Below are positions 55,774-64,000 of a DNA stretch of 64,000 bases, piece after piece (position 1 is the first letter of the stretch; each line of letters begins with the position of its first letter). The position numbers and the translations under genes are program-made. Where the stretch lies: the NCBI RefSeq assembly GCF_000719335.1, contig NZ_JOGB01000026.1:26377-90376 (forward strand), written 5' to 3'. The notes below the pieces were generated by a model that was given only the letters and a program-made list of their open reading frames with translations, ran no database searches and was not told the DNA's origin. This DNA is from Streptomyces sp. NRRL S-87 (lineage in GTDB: Bacteria > Actinomycetota > Actinomycetes > Streptomycetales > Streptomycetaceae).

Positions 55774-57489
55774 GTGAGTAACGTGCTCCCTCAGCACCCG
55801 GGTGGAACCGAAGGTTCCACCCGTAAGGACGGCAGCGTCGCCGTCGTGGTGATCGCCTACAACGACGCCGGTCTCGTTGCCGAAGCGGTGCGCTCCGCCC
55901 TCGCCCAGGGGCCGGAGGTCCGCGAGGTCATCGCCGTGAACGACCGCTCCTCCGACGGCACCGGTCGGGTGCTGGACGAGCTGGCCGCGGCCCACACCCG
56001 CGTGCGGGTGATCCACCGCACCGAGAACAGCGGCGGCTGCGGCACCCCCCGCAACGACGGCATCGCGGCCGCGACCGCGCCGTACGTCCTGTTCCTCGAC
56101 AGCGACGACGTGCTGGCCCAGGGTGCCGTCACGGCCCTGCTGCGCGCCGCGCGCGAGCACGGGGCCCCCGTCACCGTCGGGGCCTGCGTGCGCCGGGAGC
56201 TGCCCCAGCAGCACGACGTGCCGTGGGTGCCGGGCCTGTACCGGGCCGCGCCGACCGTGGTCGAGCGCCCCGCGGACATGCCCGAGCTGGTCCGCGACAC
56301 CCTGTGCGTCAACAAGCTGTACGAGCGGTCCTTCCTGGACGAGCATGCGATCCGATTTCCCGACGGTCGGTTCGTCTACGAGGACTTCGTCTTCACCGCG
56401 CAGGTCCTGGCGGCAGCCCCCCGCATCGCCGTCGTCCCCGACCTCGTCTACGTCTGGCACGTGCGCCGCAGCGCCGCCCAGGTCTCCATCTCCCTCGACC
56501 GCAAGGACATCGGCAACTGGCGTGCCCGGGTCGAGGCCCACCGCCGCGCCGTCGAGATCCTGCGGGGCTCCGGGGCCCCGCAGGCGGAGACGCTGGTCCA
56601 CGCCTGCCGGGTGAAGTTCCTCGAGTACGACCTGCGCATGTACCTGCGCGAGCTGGGCACCGACCCCGGCTACCAGGCCGAGTGGTGGACGCTGACCCGC
56701 ACGTACCTGGAGGGCTTCGAGCCGGCCGAGATCGCCGCCGCCGACGCCCCGGCCCGCTGGATCGTGAACGTCCTGCGCGCCACCGACACCCCGCCCGCCG
56801 ACGTGGACCGCCTGGTGCGGTTCGCCGCCGACCCGCCGCGCCTGGTGCCCCCGTACGCGCGCGCCGCCGACGGCACCGCGGTGTGGAGCGAGGCGCTGCC
56901 CGGGGCCGTCCTCGACGGGCTCGACGAGCTGCCGCCGGCCGCCCTGCCCGTCACCGCCGACGGGGAACTGCTCACCGGCATAGACGGGCAGGTCAAGGTG
57001 CGCCTGCACGACCTGTACGGGCGCCTGGCCGCGGCCCGCCCGCGCACCGCCCGCCTGGAGTTCTCCGCCCGCAGGGGTGACGAGCCGACCGTGGCCCGCC
57101 CGGTCGCCCTCACCCCGCAGGAGGACGGGACCTGGACGGCGCTGCTGCCGGTCGGCCTCACCGCGCTGGCCTCCGCAGGCCGCCGCGGCGGCCGCCGGGG
57201 CCTGCAGATCTGGGACGTACGGCTGCGCGTGGAGTGCGAGGAGGGCGGCTCTTTGCTGGCCGCCCTGCGGTGCACCGGGAACCGGCTGAGCCGCAGGGCC
57301 GTCCCCAGCAGGAGGTACGGTGTGCTGCTGGTGCAGTCGTACGCGACCTCCAGCGGCTCGCTCGCCCTGCGGCTCGCCCCCGGAATGCACGGCGTGGTGA
57401 GCCTCCTCAGGAACCGGCTGGACCGGGCGCGGATGGCCAGGGCGGCCCGCGGCACAGCAGGCAGGACAGGACACGGGAGTAACGAATGA
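55774..57489 (+). CDS. Family 2 glycosyltransferase with C-terminal beta domain
   Basis: 571 residues. An inverting GT2 domain (about 20-250): VAVVVIAYNDAGLVAEAV, EVIAVNDRSSDGT, the DXD-type FLDSDDVL and FVYEDFVF as catalytic-base region. The remaining ~300 residues include a helical linker and a beta-rich domain like those on teichoic-acid polymerases (TagF-like GTs). No membrane helix is seen, so it is cytosolic or peripheral. It overlaps galE by ATGA, and together they form a two-gene operon with a leaderless promoter. Transfer of a hexose or hexosamine to a surface polymer is inferred. Confidence 0.87.
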   Translation: MSNVLPQHPGGTEGSTRKDGSVAVVVIAYNDAGLVAEAVRSALAQGPEVREVIAVNDRSSDGTGRVLDELAAAHTRVRVIHRTENSGGCGTPRNDGIAAATAPYVLFLDSDDVLAQGAVTALLRAAREHGAPVTVGACVRRELPQQHDVPWVPGLYRAAPTVVERPADMPELVRDTLCVNKLYERSFLDEHAIRFPDGRFVYEDFVFTAQVLAAAPRIAVVPDLVYVWHVRRSAAQVSISLDRKDIGNWRARVEAHRRAVEILRGSGAPQAETLVHACRVKFLEYDLRMYLRELGTDPGYQAEWWTLTRTYLEGFEPAEIAAADAPARWIVNVLRATDTPPADVDRLVRFAADPPRLVPPYARAADGTAVWSEALPGAVLDGLDELPPAALPVTADGELLTGIDGQVKVRLHDLYGRLAAARPRTARLEFSARRGDEPTVARPVALTPQEDGTWTALLPVGLTALASAGRRGGRRGLQIWDVRLRVECEEGGSLLAALRCTGNRLSRRAVPSRRYGVLLVQSYATSSGSLALRLAPGMHGVVSLLRNRLDRARMARAARGTAGRTGHGSNE

Positions 57490-58484
57490 CGTATCTGATC
57501 ACCGGTGGCGCCGGCTACATCGGCTCGCACGTGGTGCGGGCGATGCTGCTCGCGGGCGAGCAGGTCGTCGTGCTGGACGACCTGTCCACGGGCGACGCGA
57601 ACCGCGTGCCGGAGGGCGTCCCGCTGGTGGTCGGCTCCGTCCTGGACCGCCTGATCCTCGACGAGACCTTCCGCGCCCACCACATCACCGGCGTCGTCCA
57701 CCTGGCGGGCAAGAAGCAGGTCGGCGAGTCGGTCGAGAAGCCGCTGTACTACTACCACGAGAACGTGCAGGGCCTGACGGTCCTGCTGCAGGCGGTCGCG
57801 GCCGCCGGGATCAAGAACTTCCTGTTCTCGTCCTCGGCCTCCGTGTACGGCATGCCGGACGTCGAGTTCGTCACCGAGCAGACCCCGTGCCAGCCGCTCA
57901 GCCCGTACGGCGAGACCAAGCTCGCCGGCGAGTGGCTGGTGCGCGCGGCCGGCCGGGCGCACGGCATCGCCACCGCCTGCCTGCGCTACTTCAACGTGGC
58001 CGGCGCGGCCGCCCCTGAGCTCGCCGACACCGGCGTGTTCAACCTGGTCCCGATGGTCTTCGAGCGGCTCGACGCCGGGGAGGCCCCGCGGATCTTCGGC
58101 GACGACTACCCGACCGCCGACGGCACCTGCATCCGCGACTACATCCACGTCGAGGACCTCGCGGACGCCCACGTCGCCGCGGCCCGCAAGCTCGCCGAGT
58201 GGGCGGGGGCCGGCACCAGCCGCGACCTGACCGTCAACATCGGCCGCGGCGAGGGCGCGTCCGTGCGCGAGATGGTCGACCTCATCAACGAGATCACCGA
58301 GCACACCGTCGAGCCGGTCGTCACCCCGCGCCGCCCCGGCGACCCGGCCCGGGTCGTGGCCTCCGCCGCGCTCATCGAGCGCGAGCTGGGCTGGAAGGCC
58401 CGCCACGACGTCCGCGAGATGATCTCCTCCGCGTGGGCGGGCTGGGGCCTGCACCGCGCACCCGCGGGCTCCGAGGTCCTCTGA
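57486..58484 (+). CDS. galE: UDP-glucose 4-epimerase
   Basis: 332 residues, extended short-chain dehydrogenase. NAD-binding TGGAGYIGSHVV at the N-terminus, SSSASVYG with the catalytic Ser/Thr region, and YxxxK as YGETK (Tyr ~141). It lacks any fused domain. The start overlaps the GT2 stop (ATGA), so it supplies UDP-galactose or a related sugar for the neighbouring transferases (inference). The fold could also epimerise N-acetylated sugars. Confidence 0.92.
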   Translation: MTYLITGGAGYIGSHVVRAMLLAGEQVVVLDDLSTGDANRVPEGVPLVVGSVLDRLILDETFRAHHITGVVHLAGKKQVGESVEKPLYYYHENVQGLTVLLQAVAAAGIKNFLFSSSASVYGMPDVEFVTEQTPCQPLSPYGETKLAGEWLVRAAGRAHGIATACLRYFNVAGAAAPELADTGVFNLVPMVFERLDAGEAPRIFGDDYPTADGTCIRDYIHVEDLADAHVAAARKLAEWAGAGTSRDLTVNIGRGEGASVREMVDLINEITEHTVEPVVTPRRPGDPARVVASAALIERELGWKARHDVREMISSAWAGWGLHRAPAGSEVL

Positions 58485-58509
58485 CCCCCAAGCCCCACCG
58501 ACGGCGCGA

Positions 58510-58547
58510 GGGCCGCCCGCCCCGGATCCCTCCGGGGCGGGCGGCCC
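58510..58547. terminator. Bidirectional terminator after galE
   Basis: A perfect 17-bp stem (GGGCCGCCCGCCCCGGA and complement) with a TCCC loop and then TTT on the plus strand. It lies 26 nt after the galE stop and 12 nt past the stop of the converging GT2 gene. Confidence 0.85.
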
Positions 58548-58559
58548 TTTCGCGTCCGC

Positions 58560-60461
58560 TCAGCGCGCCACGCCGCGGCGGGCCCGGCCCAGCGTCCGGC
58601 GGGCCCGGCGCACCAGGCGCCGCGACACGGACGGCCGTACGGTCACCATCACCGGCCCGCCGTCCGCCCCGCGCACCGGCAGGTCCAGCAGGTACCCCCC
58701 GGACTCCAGGCGCAGGCCCAGCTCGTACGTCCCCACCGGCACCCCGCGCAGCCCGGCGCTCGTCGAGACCCGGTCGGGGGCGAAGCCGCCGGGACTGCCT
58801 CCGGTCACGAAGGGCGCCCGGTCCGGCGCGGTGAGCACCAGCCGCACGGGGGCGTCCGCGGGCCAGCCGGGAACGGTCGCGGAGGCCTCCACGGTGGTGC
58901 GGCCCAGGGGGCCCAGGTGCACCGCCCCGCGGGCGTCGCCGCCCAGCGGGTAGCGGGTGGCGCCGATGTCGAGGTTGACGTGCCGGTGCGGCTCGGAGAG
59001 GAACACGGTCGCGGGCGTGAGGCCCGCTCCGCGGCCGCGGTCCACGATCCGCGGCTCCGGCGCCGCCTCGTACTCGGGGCCCGCCGGGCCCGGCAGCCAG
59101 GCGTCCTTGCTGAGCTCGCCGGCGGCTGCGGTGATGCGCAGGGTCCAGATGCCGTCCGGCAGCGGCCCGCCGTCCGCGGCCCGGCCCACGTCGATCGCGG
59201 CCGTGTAGGTGCCGTCCTCGTCGGTCTCGGCCGGCACCCAGTAGGTGTAGCCCTGGCGGCGCAGCCGGATGCCGGCGCGCTGCTCGGTGGCGGCCCCCAG
59301 GCCCTCCAGTCGGGCCCGTCCGGTCAGCCGCAGCACGGGCCCGTCCCAGTGGTAGCCGGAGAGCTCGTGGCGCAGGGAGACGCGGGAGGTCAGGTCGTAC
59401 AGGGAGTCCGGGGTCCCGGCCGCCTCGTCGCGGAAGCCCGGGTAGGCGGCGTACGCGCGGTCGCCCTCGATGACGGCGGGGCCGGTCTCGCGGCCGGTGT
59501 CGGCCTCGACGACGGCGGTCAGGCGGTCGACGTCGCGGCGGCCGATGTGGTGGGCGCGCAACCGCAGGCGCGGCGGCAGCGCGGCGGTGATCCGCTCGGT
59601 CAGCCACTTGTCCACCAGCGGGGCGGCGGCCTCCACCATCTCGCGGCGGCCGGCCCCGTCGCGGGCGAGGTAGGAGGTGCCGAACATGGCCAGCACCTCG
59701 CCGTGGAAGTGGCGCTCCATGAGCTTGTCGCGGTCCGCGCCCTCGGGGACGTGCTCGGCGACCAGGTCGAGGATGCCGGAGACGTACTCCAGCTGGCGGA
59801 CCCAGTCCACGTCCTGCTCGCTGGCGTTCGTACCGTCGCCGCGGCCCTCGAGGTAGTAGCAGTCGTGGTCGGCGACCACGGATATCTTCGACGCGTGCAG
59901 CAGGGCGTGCACGGCGAAGGGCAGGTCCTCGTTCAGCAGGTAGCCCTCGGTGAACCGCAGCTCGTACTTCTCTATGAGGGTGCGGCGCCAGAGCTTGTAG
60001 GCGGCCAGCGTCCAGTAGACCGGCGAGTCGAAGATGCTGACGTCGGGGCTGGTGGTGCGCAGGTCGATGGGGGCGGGACGGCCGCCGATGCCCACGATCC
60101 GGCCGTAGACGACGTCCGAGCCCTCGGCCTCGGCCATGGCGACCAGGCGTTCGAGGGCCTCCTCGCCGAGGTAGTCGTCCGAGTCGAGGAAGAAGAGGTA
60201 CTCGCCGGTGGCGTGCTCGATGCCCACGTTGCGGGGTTTGCCGGCGCCGCCGGAGGCCTCCTGGTGGACCACCGTGGTGTTCGGCCGGCCGGCCGCCCAG
60301 GCGTCCAGCCACGCGCCGGAGCCGTCGCTGGAGCCGTCGTCGACGGCGATGACCTGGATCCGGTCCTGGCCCAGGGTCTGGGCGGCGACGGACTCGAAGC
60401 AGCGCTGCAGGTACCGCTCCGTGTTGTGGACCGGTATGACGACACTGACGCGCGAGCGCAT
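58560..60461 (-). CDS. Family 2 glycosyltransferase, teichoic-acid type
   Basis: 633 residues. The N-terminal GT2 domain (1-230) has VSVVIPVHNTERYLQRC, VIAVDDGSSDGS, the DXD-type FLDSDDYL and YLLNEDLPFAVHAL. Linker helices follow and then about 250 residues of beta-rich, immunoglobulin-like sequence (RVSLRHELSGYHWDG, LRLTGRARLEGLG) ending in a basic tail (RRLVRRARRTLGRARRG) that could bind the membrane. It resembles the GT2 modules fused to CDP-glycerol phosphotransferases. GAGGAAG precedes the ATG. It is on the same strand as the GT4 and glycerophosphotransferase genes upstream. Confidence 0.87.
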   Translation of the reverse strand: MRSRVSVVIPVHNTERYLQRCFESVAAQTLGQDRIQVIAVDDGSSDGSGAWLDAWAAGRPNTTVVHQEASGGAGKPRNVGIEHATGEYLFFLDSDDYLGEEALERLVAMAEAEGSDVVYGRIVGIGGRPAPIDLRTTSPDVSIFDSPVYWTLAAYKLWRRTLIEKYELRFTEGYLLNEDLPFAVHALLHASKISVVADHDCYYLEGRGDGTNASEQDVDWVRQLEYVSGILDLVAEHVPEGADRDKLMERHFHGEVLAMFGTSYLARDGAGRREMVEAAAPLVDKWLTERITAALPPRLRLRAHHIGRRDVDRLTAVVEADTGRETGPAVIEGDRAYAAYPGFRDEAAGTPDSLYDLTSRVSLRHELSGYHWDGPVLRLTGRARLEGLGAATEQRAGIRLRRQGYTYWVPAETDEDGTYTAAIDVGRAADGGPLPDGIWTLRITAAAGELSKDAWLPGPAGPEYEAAPEPRIVDRGRGAGLTPATVFLSEPHRHVNLDIGATRYPLGGDARGAVHLGPLGRTTVEASATVPGWPADAPVRLVLTAPDRAPFVTGGSPGGFAPDRVSTSAGLRGVPVGTYELGLRLESGGYLLDLPVRGADGGPVMVTVRPSVSRRLVRRARRTLGRARRGVAR

Positions 60462-60616
60462 GCGGGTACTTCCTCGGGTTCGTGGCCCAGACTGCCTGTC
60501 TGAACCCCGAGGTTACGGACGAGGGCGACGGGCCACCACTCCTCGGGTGGCGACCTGTCGCCTCTGCCGGAAAGATCCTCGTCGAAGGCGCCCGGCCGGC
60601 GCCGCGGGAGCACTCC
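60462..60616. other. Promoter region of the GT2 gene
   Basis: Part of a 330-bp gap, the rest being the MITE-like element. On the minus strand a -10-like TAACCT lies about 50 nt before the GT2 ATG. CAGAC-N5-GTCTG (~60487) and CCAC/GTGG repeats are present; no coding potential. Confidence 0.5.
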
Positions 60617-60795
60617 CTGGGGCCTGTCGTCAAAGTCCCGTCGTCGCCCGGAGGGCGGCCCTGCGGCGTCTGGTGCGTGCTCTCGGTGCGCCGGGTGCAA
60701 GGCCTCGTACTGGGCGTACTCGGTCTTGCGCCCGGTGCGGCGAGAGTGCGTGCCAGGCGTCGCGGGGCAGACGGGAGTTTGACGGCAGGCCCTAG
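60617..60795. mobile_element. MITE-like, near-palindromic element at the GT4 stop codon
   Basis: About 171 bp (60621-60791) bounded by 22-bp terminal inverted repeats differing at two positions (left GGCCTGTCGTCAAAGTCCCG...; right end complement GGCCTGCCGTCAAACTCCCG...). CTGG and CTAG flank it at 60617-60620 and 60792-60795, likely a 4-bp target duplication of CTAG with one change. The whole interior is also an imperfect palindrome centred on GTAC-TGGGC-GTAC (about 60705-60717), with one 14-nt asymmetric insertion. No ORF of its own. The right CTAG contains the stop codon of the GT4 gene. Confidence 0.75.
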
Positions 60796-61994
60796 CGCTG
60801 CAGGAAGGCGAAGAGCGCCTCCCAGCGGTCGGTGATCTCGGTGGGGGAGTAGCGCCGCACGTTCGCGAACGCCGCGTCGCCGAGGCGGTCGCGCAGTGCC
60901 TTGTCGGAGATCAGCCGCTCCAGGTGGCCGGCCAGCTCGGTGGTGTTGCCCACCCGGGCCAGCAGGCCGTCCTCGCCGTCGCGGATGATCTCGCGGACGC
61001 CCGGTGCGCAGTCGAAGGCCGCGCACGGCACGCCGGCCGCCATGGCCTCCAGCAGGGTGATCGGGAACCCCTCGGCGCGGGACGCCTGGGCGAACACCGA
61101 CGCGCCCCTCAGGGCGCCCAGGACGTCGGCCGTCCGCCCCATCCACTCCACCGACCCGTCCAGGCCCAGCTCGGTGGTGCGGCCGCGCAGCATGCGCTCG
61201 TCGTCGCCGGCGCCGTAGACGCGCAGTGTCCAGTCCGGGTGCCGGGGCGCCACCTCGGCCCAGGCGTCCAGCAGCAGGTCCACGCCCTTCTCGTCCGAGA
61301 GCCGGCCGATGCAGGCGACGACCTTCGCGGTGCGCGGCGCGGGGGCCTCCGGCAGGAACGGCAGCGGGTTGGGCATGCTGCCGGTGTTCTCCATCCCGGC
61401 GCGGATCCATTTGTCCGCGTCCTCGGGCGTGAGGGCCAGCAGGCGGTCGACGTCCTTGTAGTAGCGGCGCACCCGGGCGCCGCGCGAGGACTTCGTGCTG
61501 GCCTCGAACGACTCGTGGCTCATCCCGACGAGCGTGACGTTCCTGGTGTCGGCCAGCGCCACCCACTCCATCGCCCACACCTGGGTGACGACGGCGACCG
61601 CGCCGGGGCGGGCGGCCCGGAACAGGGCCGACAGCCGGTCCGCCTTCTCCTTCATGAGATTCGCCCGGGCGGCGCGGCGGGCCCGCTCGGCGGCGTTCAG
61701 CCGGCCCTTGAGGCCCTCCATCGGCGGGATGCTCGGCGGCCGCTCCGCGTAGAGGGTCGTGGTGCGGTACGGCAGCACGGCCGGGAGCTCCTGGCGGAGG
61801 TGCTCCTCGACCGGTGCGATGCCGATGACGTGGACGCCGTGGCCGCGGCCGGCGAAGAGCCGGGCCATCTGGTGGGTCCAGGTGGTCACCCCGCCGAGCT
61901 CGTCCACGCTGTTGCAGACGAGGAAGATGTCCCGGCCGCCCGGCGCGTCGGCCGGGTCGGCGGGGGCGGGGGCGAGGGCCTGCTCCGTCGTCAC
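60792..61994 (-). CDS. Family 4 glycosyltransferase (GT-B fold)
   Basis: 400 residues. Retaining GT-B transferase: an N-terminal acceptor domain beginning DIFLVCNSVDELGGVTTWTHQ, and a C-terminal donor domain with VVACIGRLSDEKGVDLLLDAW and the EX7E motif in EGFPITLLEAMAAGVPCAAFD. GTG 61994 has GGAGGGG upstream and starts 19 nt after the stop of the glycerophosphotransferase gene, so they form one operon. Its TAG stop lies in the CTAG bordering the MITE-like element. The sugar donor is unknown. Confidence 0.9.
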   Translation of the reverse strand: MTTEQALAPAPADPADAPGGRDIFLVCNSVDELGGVTTWTHQMARLFAGRGHGVHVIGIAPVEEHLRQELPAVLPYRTTTLYAERPPSIPPMEGLKGRLNAAERARRAARANLMKEKADRLSALFRAARPGAVAVVTQVWAMEWVALADTRNVTLVGMSHESFEASTKSSRGARVRRYYKDVDRLLALTPEDADKWIRAGMENTGSMPNPLPFLPEAPAPRTAKVVACIGRLSDEKGVDLLLDAWAEVAPRHPDWTLRVYGAGDDERMLRGRTTELGLDGSVEWMGRTADVLGALRGASVFAQASRAEGFPITLLEAMAAGVPCAAFDCAPGVREIIRDGEDGLLARVGNTTELAGHLERLISDKALRDRLGDAAFANVRRYSPTEITDRWEALFAFLQR

Positions 61995-62013
61995 ATGCCC
62001 CTCCTGGGCGTCG

Positions 62014-64000
62014 TCACTTGCCCCTCCCGGGGAAGAACCTCTCGACGATCTGCCGGGCCGCGGTGCCCTGGTCGAACTCGCCGAACTCGGCGCGGAACCG
62101 CTCGCGGGCCTCGGAGAACTTGGGATCGGTGCCGTCGAAGCCGTCGAGTGTCTCGAACAGCTCCTCGGCCGTGGCCACGACCGGTCCGGGCGCCTTCTCC
62201 TTCAGGTCGAAGTAGGTGCCGCGGATGTCGTTCTTGTACTCGTCGTAGTCGTACGCGAAGAAGACCATCGGCCGGTCCAGCAGCGCGTAGTCGAACATCA
62301 CCGACGAGTAGTCCGTGATGAGGCCGTCGGCCAGGGTCAGCAGCGGCGTGATGTCGTGCTGCCGGGTGACGTCGACGACCTTCCCGCGCACCGAGGGCGG
62401 CAGGGTCACGTTGTTGAGGTAGTGCGTGCGCACCAGCAGCACGAAGCGGTCGCCGAAGCGTTCGGCGAACTCCTCCACGTCGAACGGCAGCGAGAAGCCC
62501 CGTACCGCGCCGTCCGCGGAGGCCCGGAACGTCGGCGCGTACAGCAGCACCTTCTTCTCGGGCGGGATGCCCAGCTCCGCCGCCAGCTTCCCGCGCTCGC
62601 GCTCGCCGCCGCGCTGCTCCGCGCCGTGGGCCGCCACGAGGGCGTCGTTGCGCGGGTAGCCCGTGCGCAGCAGCACGGACTCCTTCAGCCGGAAGCCCTT
62701 GGCGAGGGTGCGCGTGTCGTGCTCGGAGCGGATCAGGAAGTGGTCGAAGCGGTCCAGGGCGCGCTGGAAGCCGTCCTGCTGGGAGCGGCCCTGGGCCTTG
62801 ATGCGCGGCTCGTCGAAGCCCATGCGCTTCAGCGCGGAGCCGTGCCAGGTCTGGATGTACGTCGTCCCCGCCCGCTTCGTCAGCGCCAGCGGGAAGCCCT
62901 GGTTGTCGATCCAGAACTCGGCCTGGGCCAGCGCCCGCAGGTACTGCCAGCCCCACCGCTTGACCAGGACGGCGTCCTTCGGGAAGCCGGTGGGCTTGCC
63001 GCCCGCGTACGACCAGACGGCGTCGAACTTCACGCCCTGGGCCCGCATCTCCTCGTAGATGGCCTTCGGGCTGTCGCTGTACTGCTTGCCGAGGTGGCTC
63101 TCGAAGACGACCAGGCCCTTCTTGACCGGCAGCTTCGAGAACACCTCGTGGTAGACCTTGACCTTCTGCGTGCCCGAGCCGAGGTTCCGCTTCGCCTTGA
63201 GGGCGCGCCGCAGGCCCTTCTTGACGACGCCGGCGGCCTTGGAGCGCATGGCGCCCTCCAGCAGCTCGGTCGTGCGCACCGTGGCCTTGCCCTCGGCGGT
63301 CAGGACGTACGACAGGTTCCCCTTCTTGGTGATCTCCGGGGTGAACCGGTCGGAGACCAGCCGCGTCAGGCGGGGCCGCACCCGCAGTGCCTGTGCCGGC
63401 TCGAGGTCCGTACCGCCGACCGCGACGCGGGTGTTCAGCGTGTCGCCGTCGGCCTTGAGGACCAGCCGTACGTCCCACACCGCGTCGATGACGCCCAGCG
63501 GGCGCACCTTGCGCGCCACGTCCGCCTCCGCCGACCACCGGATCGTGCGGCCCGCGTGCCGGACCGAGGCGACGGGGAAGCGGAAGGACTGCCCGGCGAC
63601 CCGCCGGCGGGCCCGGAACTCGAGCTCGGCGCTCAGCTTCGCGTCCGGCCTGATGCGGCCCAGCGGGTTGACGACCTCGCCGGCCAGCCGGACGGTGCCC
63701 TGCCCGTCGTCCGCGTACGAGGTGAGCCGGTTGCCGAGGAACAGCGAGGCCAGCGGGCGGGTGTGGAACCCGTCCGCGGTGACGTCCAGTATCCGGCGCG
63801 CCTCGGGCTCGTCCAGGTGTTCCTCGCACCAGTAGATCCGGCCTTCCCGCTCGGCGAGCGGGGAGGTCAGGCGGCCCTTGTTCGTGAGGGCCTCGGCGGC
63901 GGGGAGGAGGTTGTCCCAGTCCTCCTGCTTGAGGAGGTAGGCGCAGATGGCTTGGAGGGGTTGGACGTGGTCGTAGGCGGCGGGGTCGAGGGTGTCGAGG
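62014..64000 (-). CDS. CDP-glycerol glycerophosphotransferase-family protein (TagF/TagB-like), 5' end beyond window
   Basis: At least 662 residues are in the window; the frame is open to position 64000, so the N-terminus is missing. The last ~370 residues are a Glyphos_transf domain: TYIQTWHGSALKRMGFDEP, LIRSEHDTRTLAKGF, LLRTGYPRNDAL, KKVLLYAPTFR, VRTHYLNN, GLITDYSSVMFDYALLDRP and FFAYDYDEYKNDIRGTY. Upstream are beta-rich segments like those of the GT2 proteins nearby. The missing N-terminus may hold a GT2 domain, as in the bifunctional Streptomyces proteins. It would polymerise polyol-phosphate units for wall teichoic acid. A GTG at 63519 is an internal codon, not the start. Confidence 0.9.
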   Translation of the reverse strand, partial: LDTLDPAAYDHVQPLQAICAYLLKQEDWDNLLPAAEALTNKGRLTSPLAEREGRIYWCEEHLDEPEARRILDVTADGFHTRPLASLFLGNRLTSYADDGQGTVRLAGEVVNPLGRIRPDAKLSAELEFRARRRVAGQSFRFPVASVRHAGRTIRWSAEADVARKVRPLGVIDAVWDVRLVLKADGDTLNTRVAVGGTDLEPAQALRVRPRLTRLVSDRFTPEITKKGNLSYVLTAEGKATVRTTELLEGAMRSKAAGVVKKGLRRALKAKRNLGSGTQKVKVYHEVFSKLPVKKGLVVFESHLGKQYSDSPKAIYEEMRAQGVKFDAVWSYAGGKPTGFPKDAVLVKRWGWQYLRALAQAEFWIDNQGFPLALTKRAGTTYIQTWHGSALKRMGFDEPRIKAQGRSQQDGFQRALDRFDHFLIRSEHDTRTLAKGFRLKESVLLRTGYPRNDALVAAHGAEQRGGERERGKLAAELGIPPEKKVLLYAPTFRASADGAVRGFSLPFDVEEFAERFGDRFVLLVRTHYLNNVTLPPSVRGKVVDVTRQHDITPLLTLADGLITDYSSVMFDYALLDRPMVFFAYDYDEYKNDIRGTYFDLKEKAPGPVVATAEELFETLDGFDGTDPKFSEARERFRAEFGEFDQGTAARQIVERFFPGRGK

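Noticed and set aside
62014..63519. Glycerophosphotransferase gene starting at GTG 63519
   Set aside because: The same frame continues without a stop to the window end and keeps domain-like sequence; GTG 63519 is an internal Val codon.

Overview
The window is chromosomal DNA of a high-GC actinomycete, almost certainly a Streptomyces or close relative. GC is very high with strong third-position bias. The order tig-clpP1-clpP2-clpX ... valS ... folC-(DUF4233)-ndk-mreBCD-pbp2-rodA ... rne-rplU-rpmA-obg is the conserved Streptomyces core order. The long Ala/Glu-rich RNase E, a MreBCD/PBP2/RodA block and many apparently leaderless genes also fit. It is mostly housekeeping sequence. I see no prophage, CRISPR array, biosynthetic gene cluster or recognisable defence island.

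Layout. 1-5.0 kb: a secreted subtilase cut by the window edge, a CGNR zinc-finger regulator divergent from a glyoxalase-fold gene, and an FMN-binding flavoprotein. 5.0-10.6 kb: an AbiEi-like/nuclease-fold protein, aminopeptidase N, a mycothiol-dependent nitroreductase-like thioredoxin-fold protein, and Fe superoxide dismutase with a Nur-type operator. 10.6-15.6 kb: a stand-alone GntR DNA-binding domain divergent from two tiny genes, then two paralogous amino-acid permeases flanking a lone BioY. 15.8-20.9 kb: RpiB, a Nei-type glycosylase, a membrane PP2C phosphatase, a PLP decarboxylase, an HD (ppGpp hydrolase-like) protein and a small membrane protein. 20.9-26.2 kb: tRNA-Gly, tRNA-Pro, trigger factor and the Clp protease set, with a candidate ClgR operator upstream of clpP1. 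26.2-35.9 kb: a Pro/Gln-rich membrane protein, ValRS, a YfhO-type membrane protein, FolC, a DUF4233 protein and Ndk. 36-42.6 kb: the mreBCD-pbp2-rodA cell-shape/spore-wall operon. 42.7-49 kb: a CYTH-CHAD protein, two radical-SAM-linked proteins and an acyltransferase between them. 49-55.6 kb: RNase E/G, L21, L27 and Obg. 55.7-64 kb: a surface-glycan island with a GT2, GalE, another GT2, a GT4 and a CDP-glycerol glycerophosphotransferase-type enzyme cut by the window edge. This set is consistent with wall teichoic acid-like polymer synthesis.

How the genes work together. Trigger factor, ClpP1P2 and ClpX form a protein folding and degradation module. MreBCD, PBP2 and RodA, the glycosyltransferases and YfhO contribute to the envelope. 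RNase E, L21, L27 and Obg serve RNA decay and ribosome assembly. The most unusual signals are non-coding or at the annotation level: a near-palindromic MITE-like element whose boundary CTAG contains a gene's stop codon (60617-60795); a probable CTG start codon (47960); candidate Nur, ClgR and CGNR-regulator operators; a 93-bp exact in-frame duplication in the RNase E gene; and tandem repeats at the end of the PP2C gene and after tRNA-Pro. Most long open frames opposite or overlapping the listed genes are GC-bias shadows and are left out.
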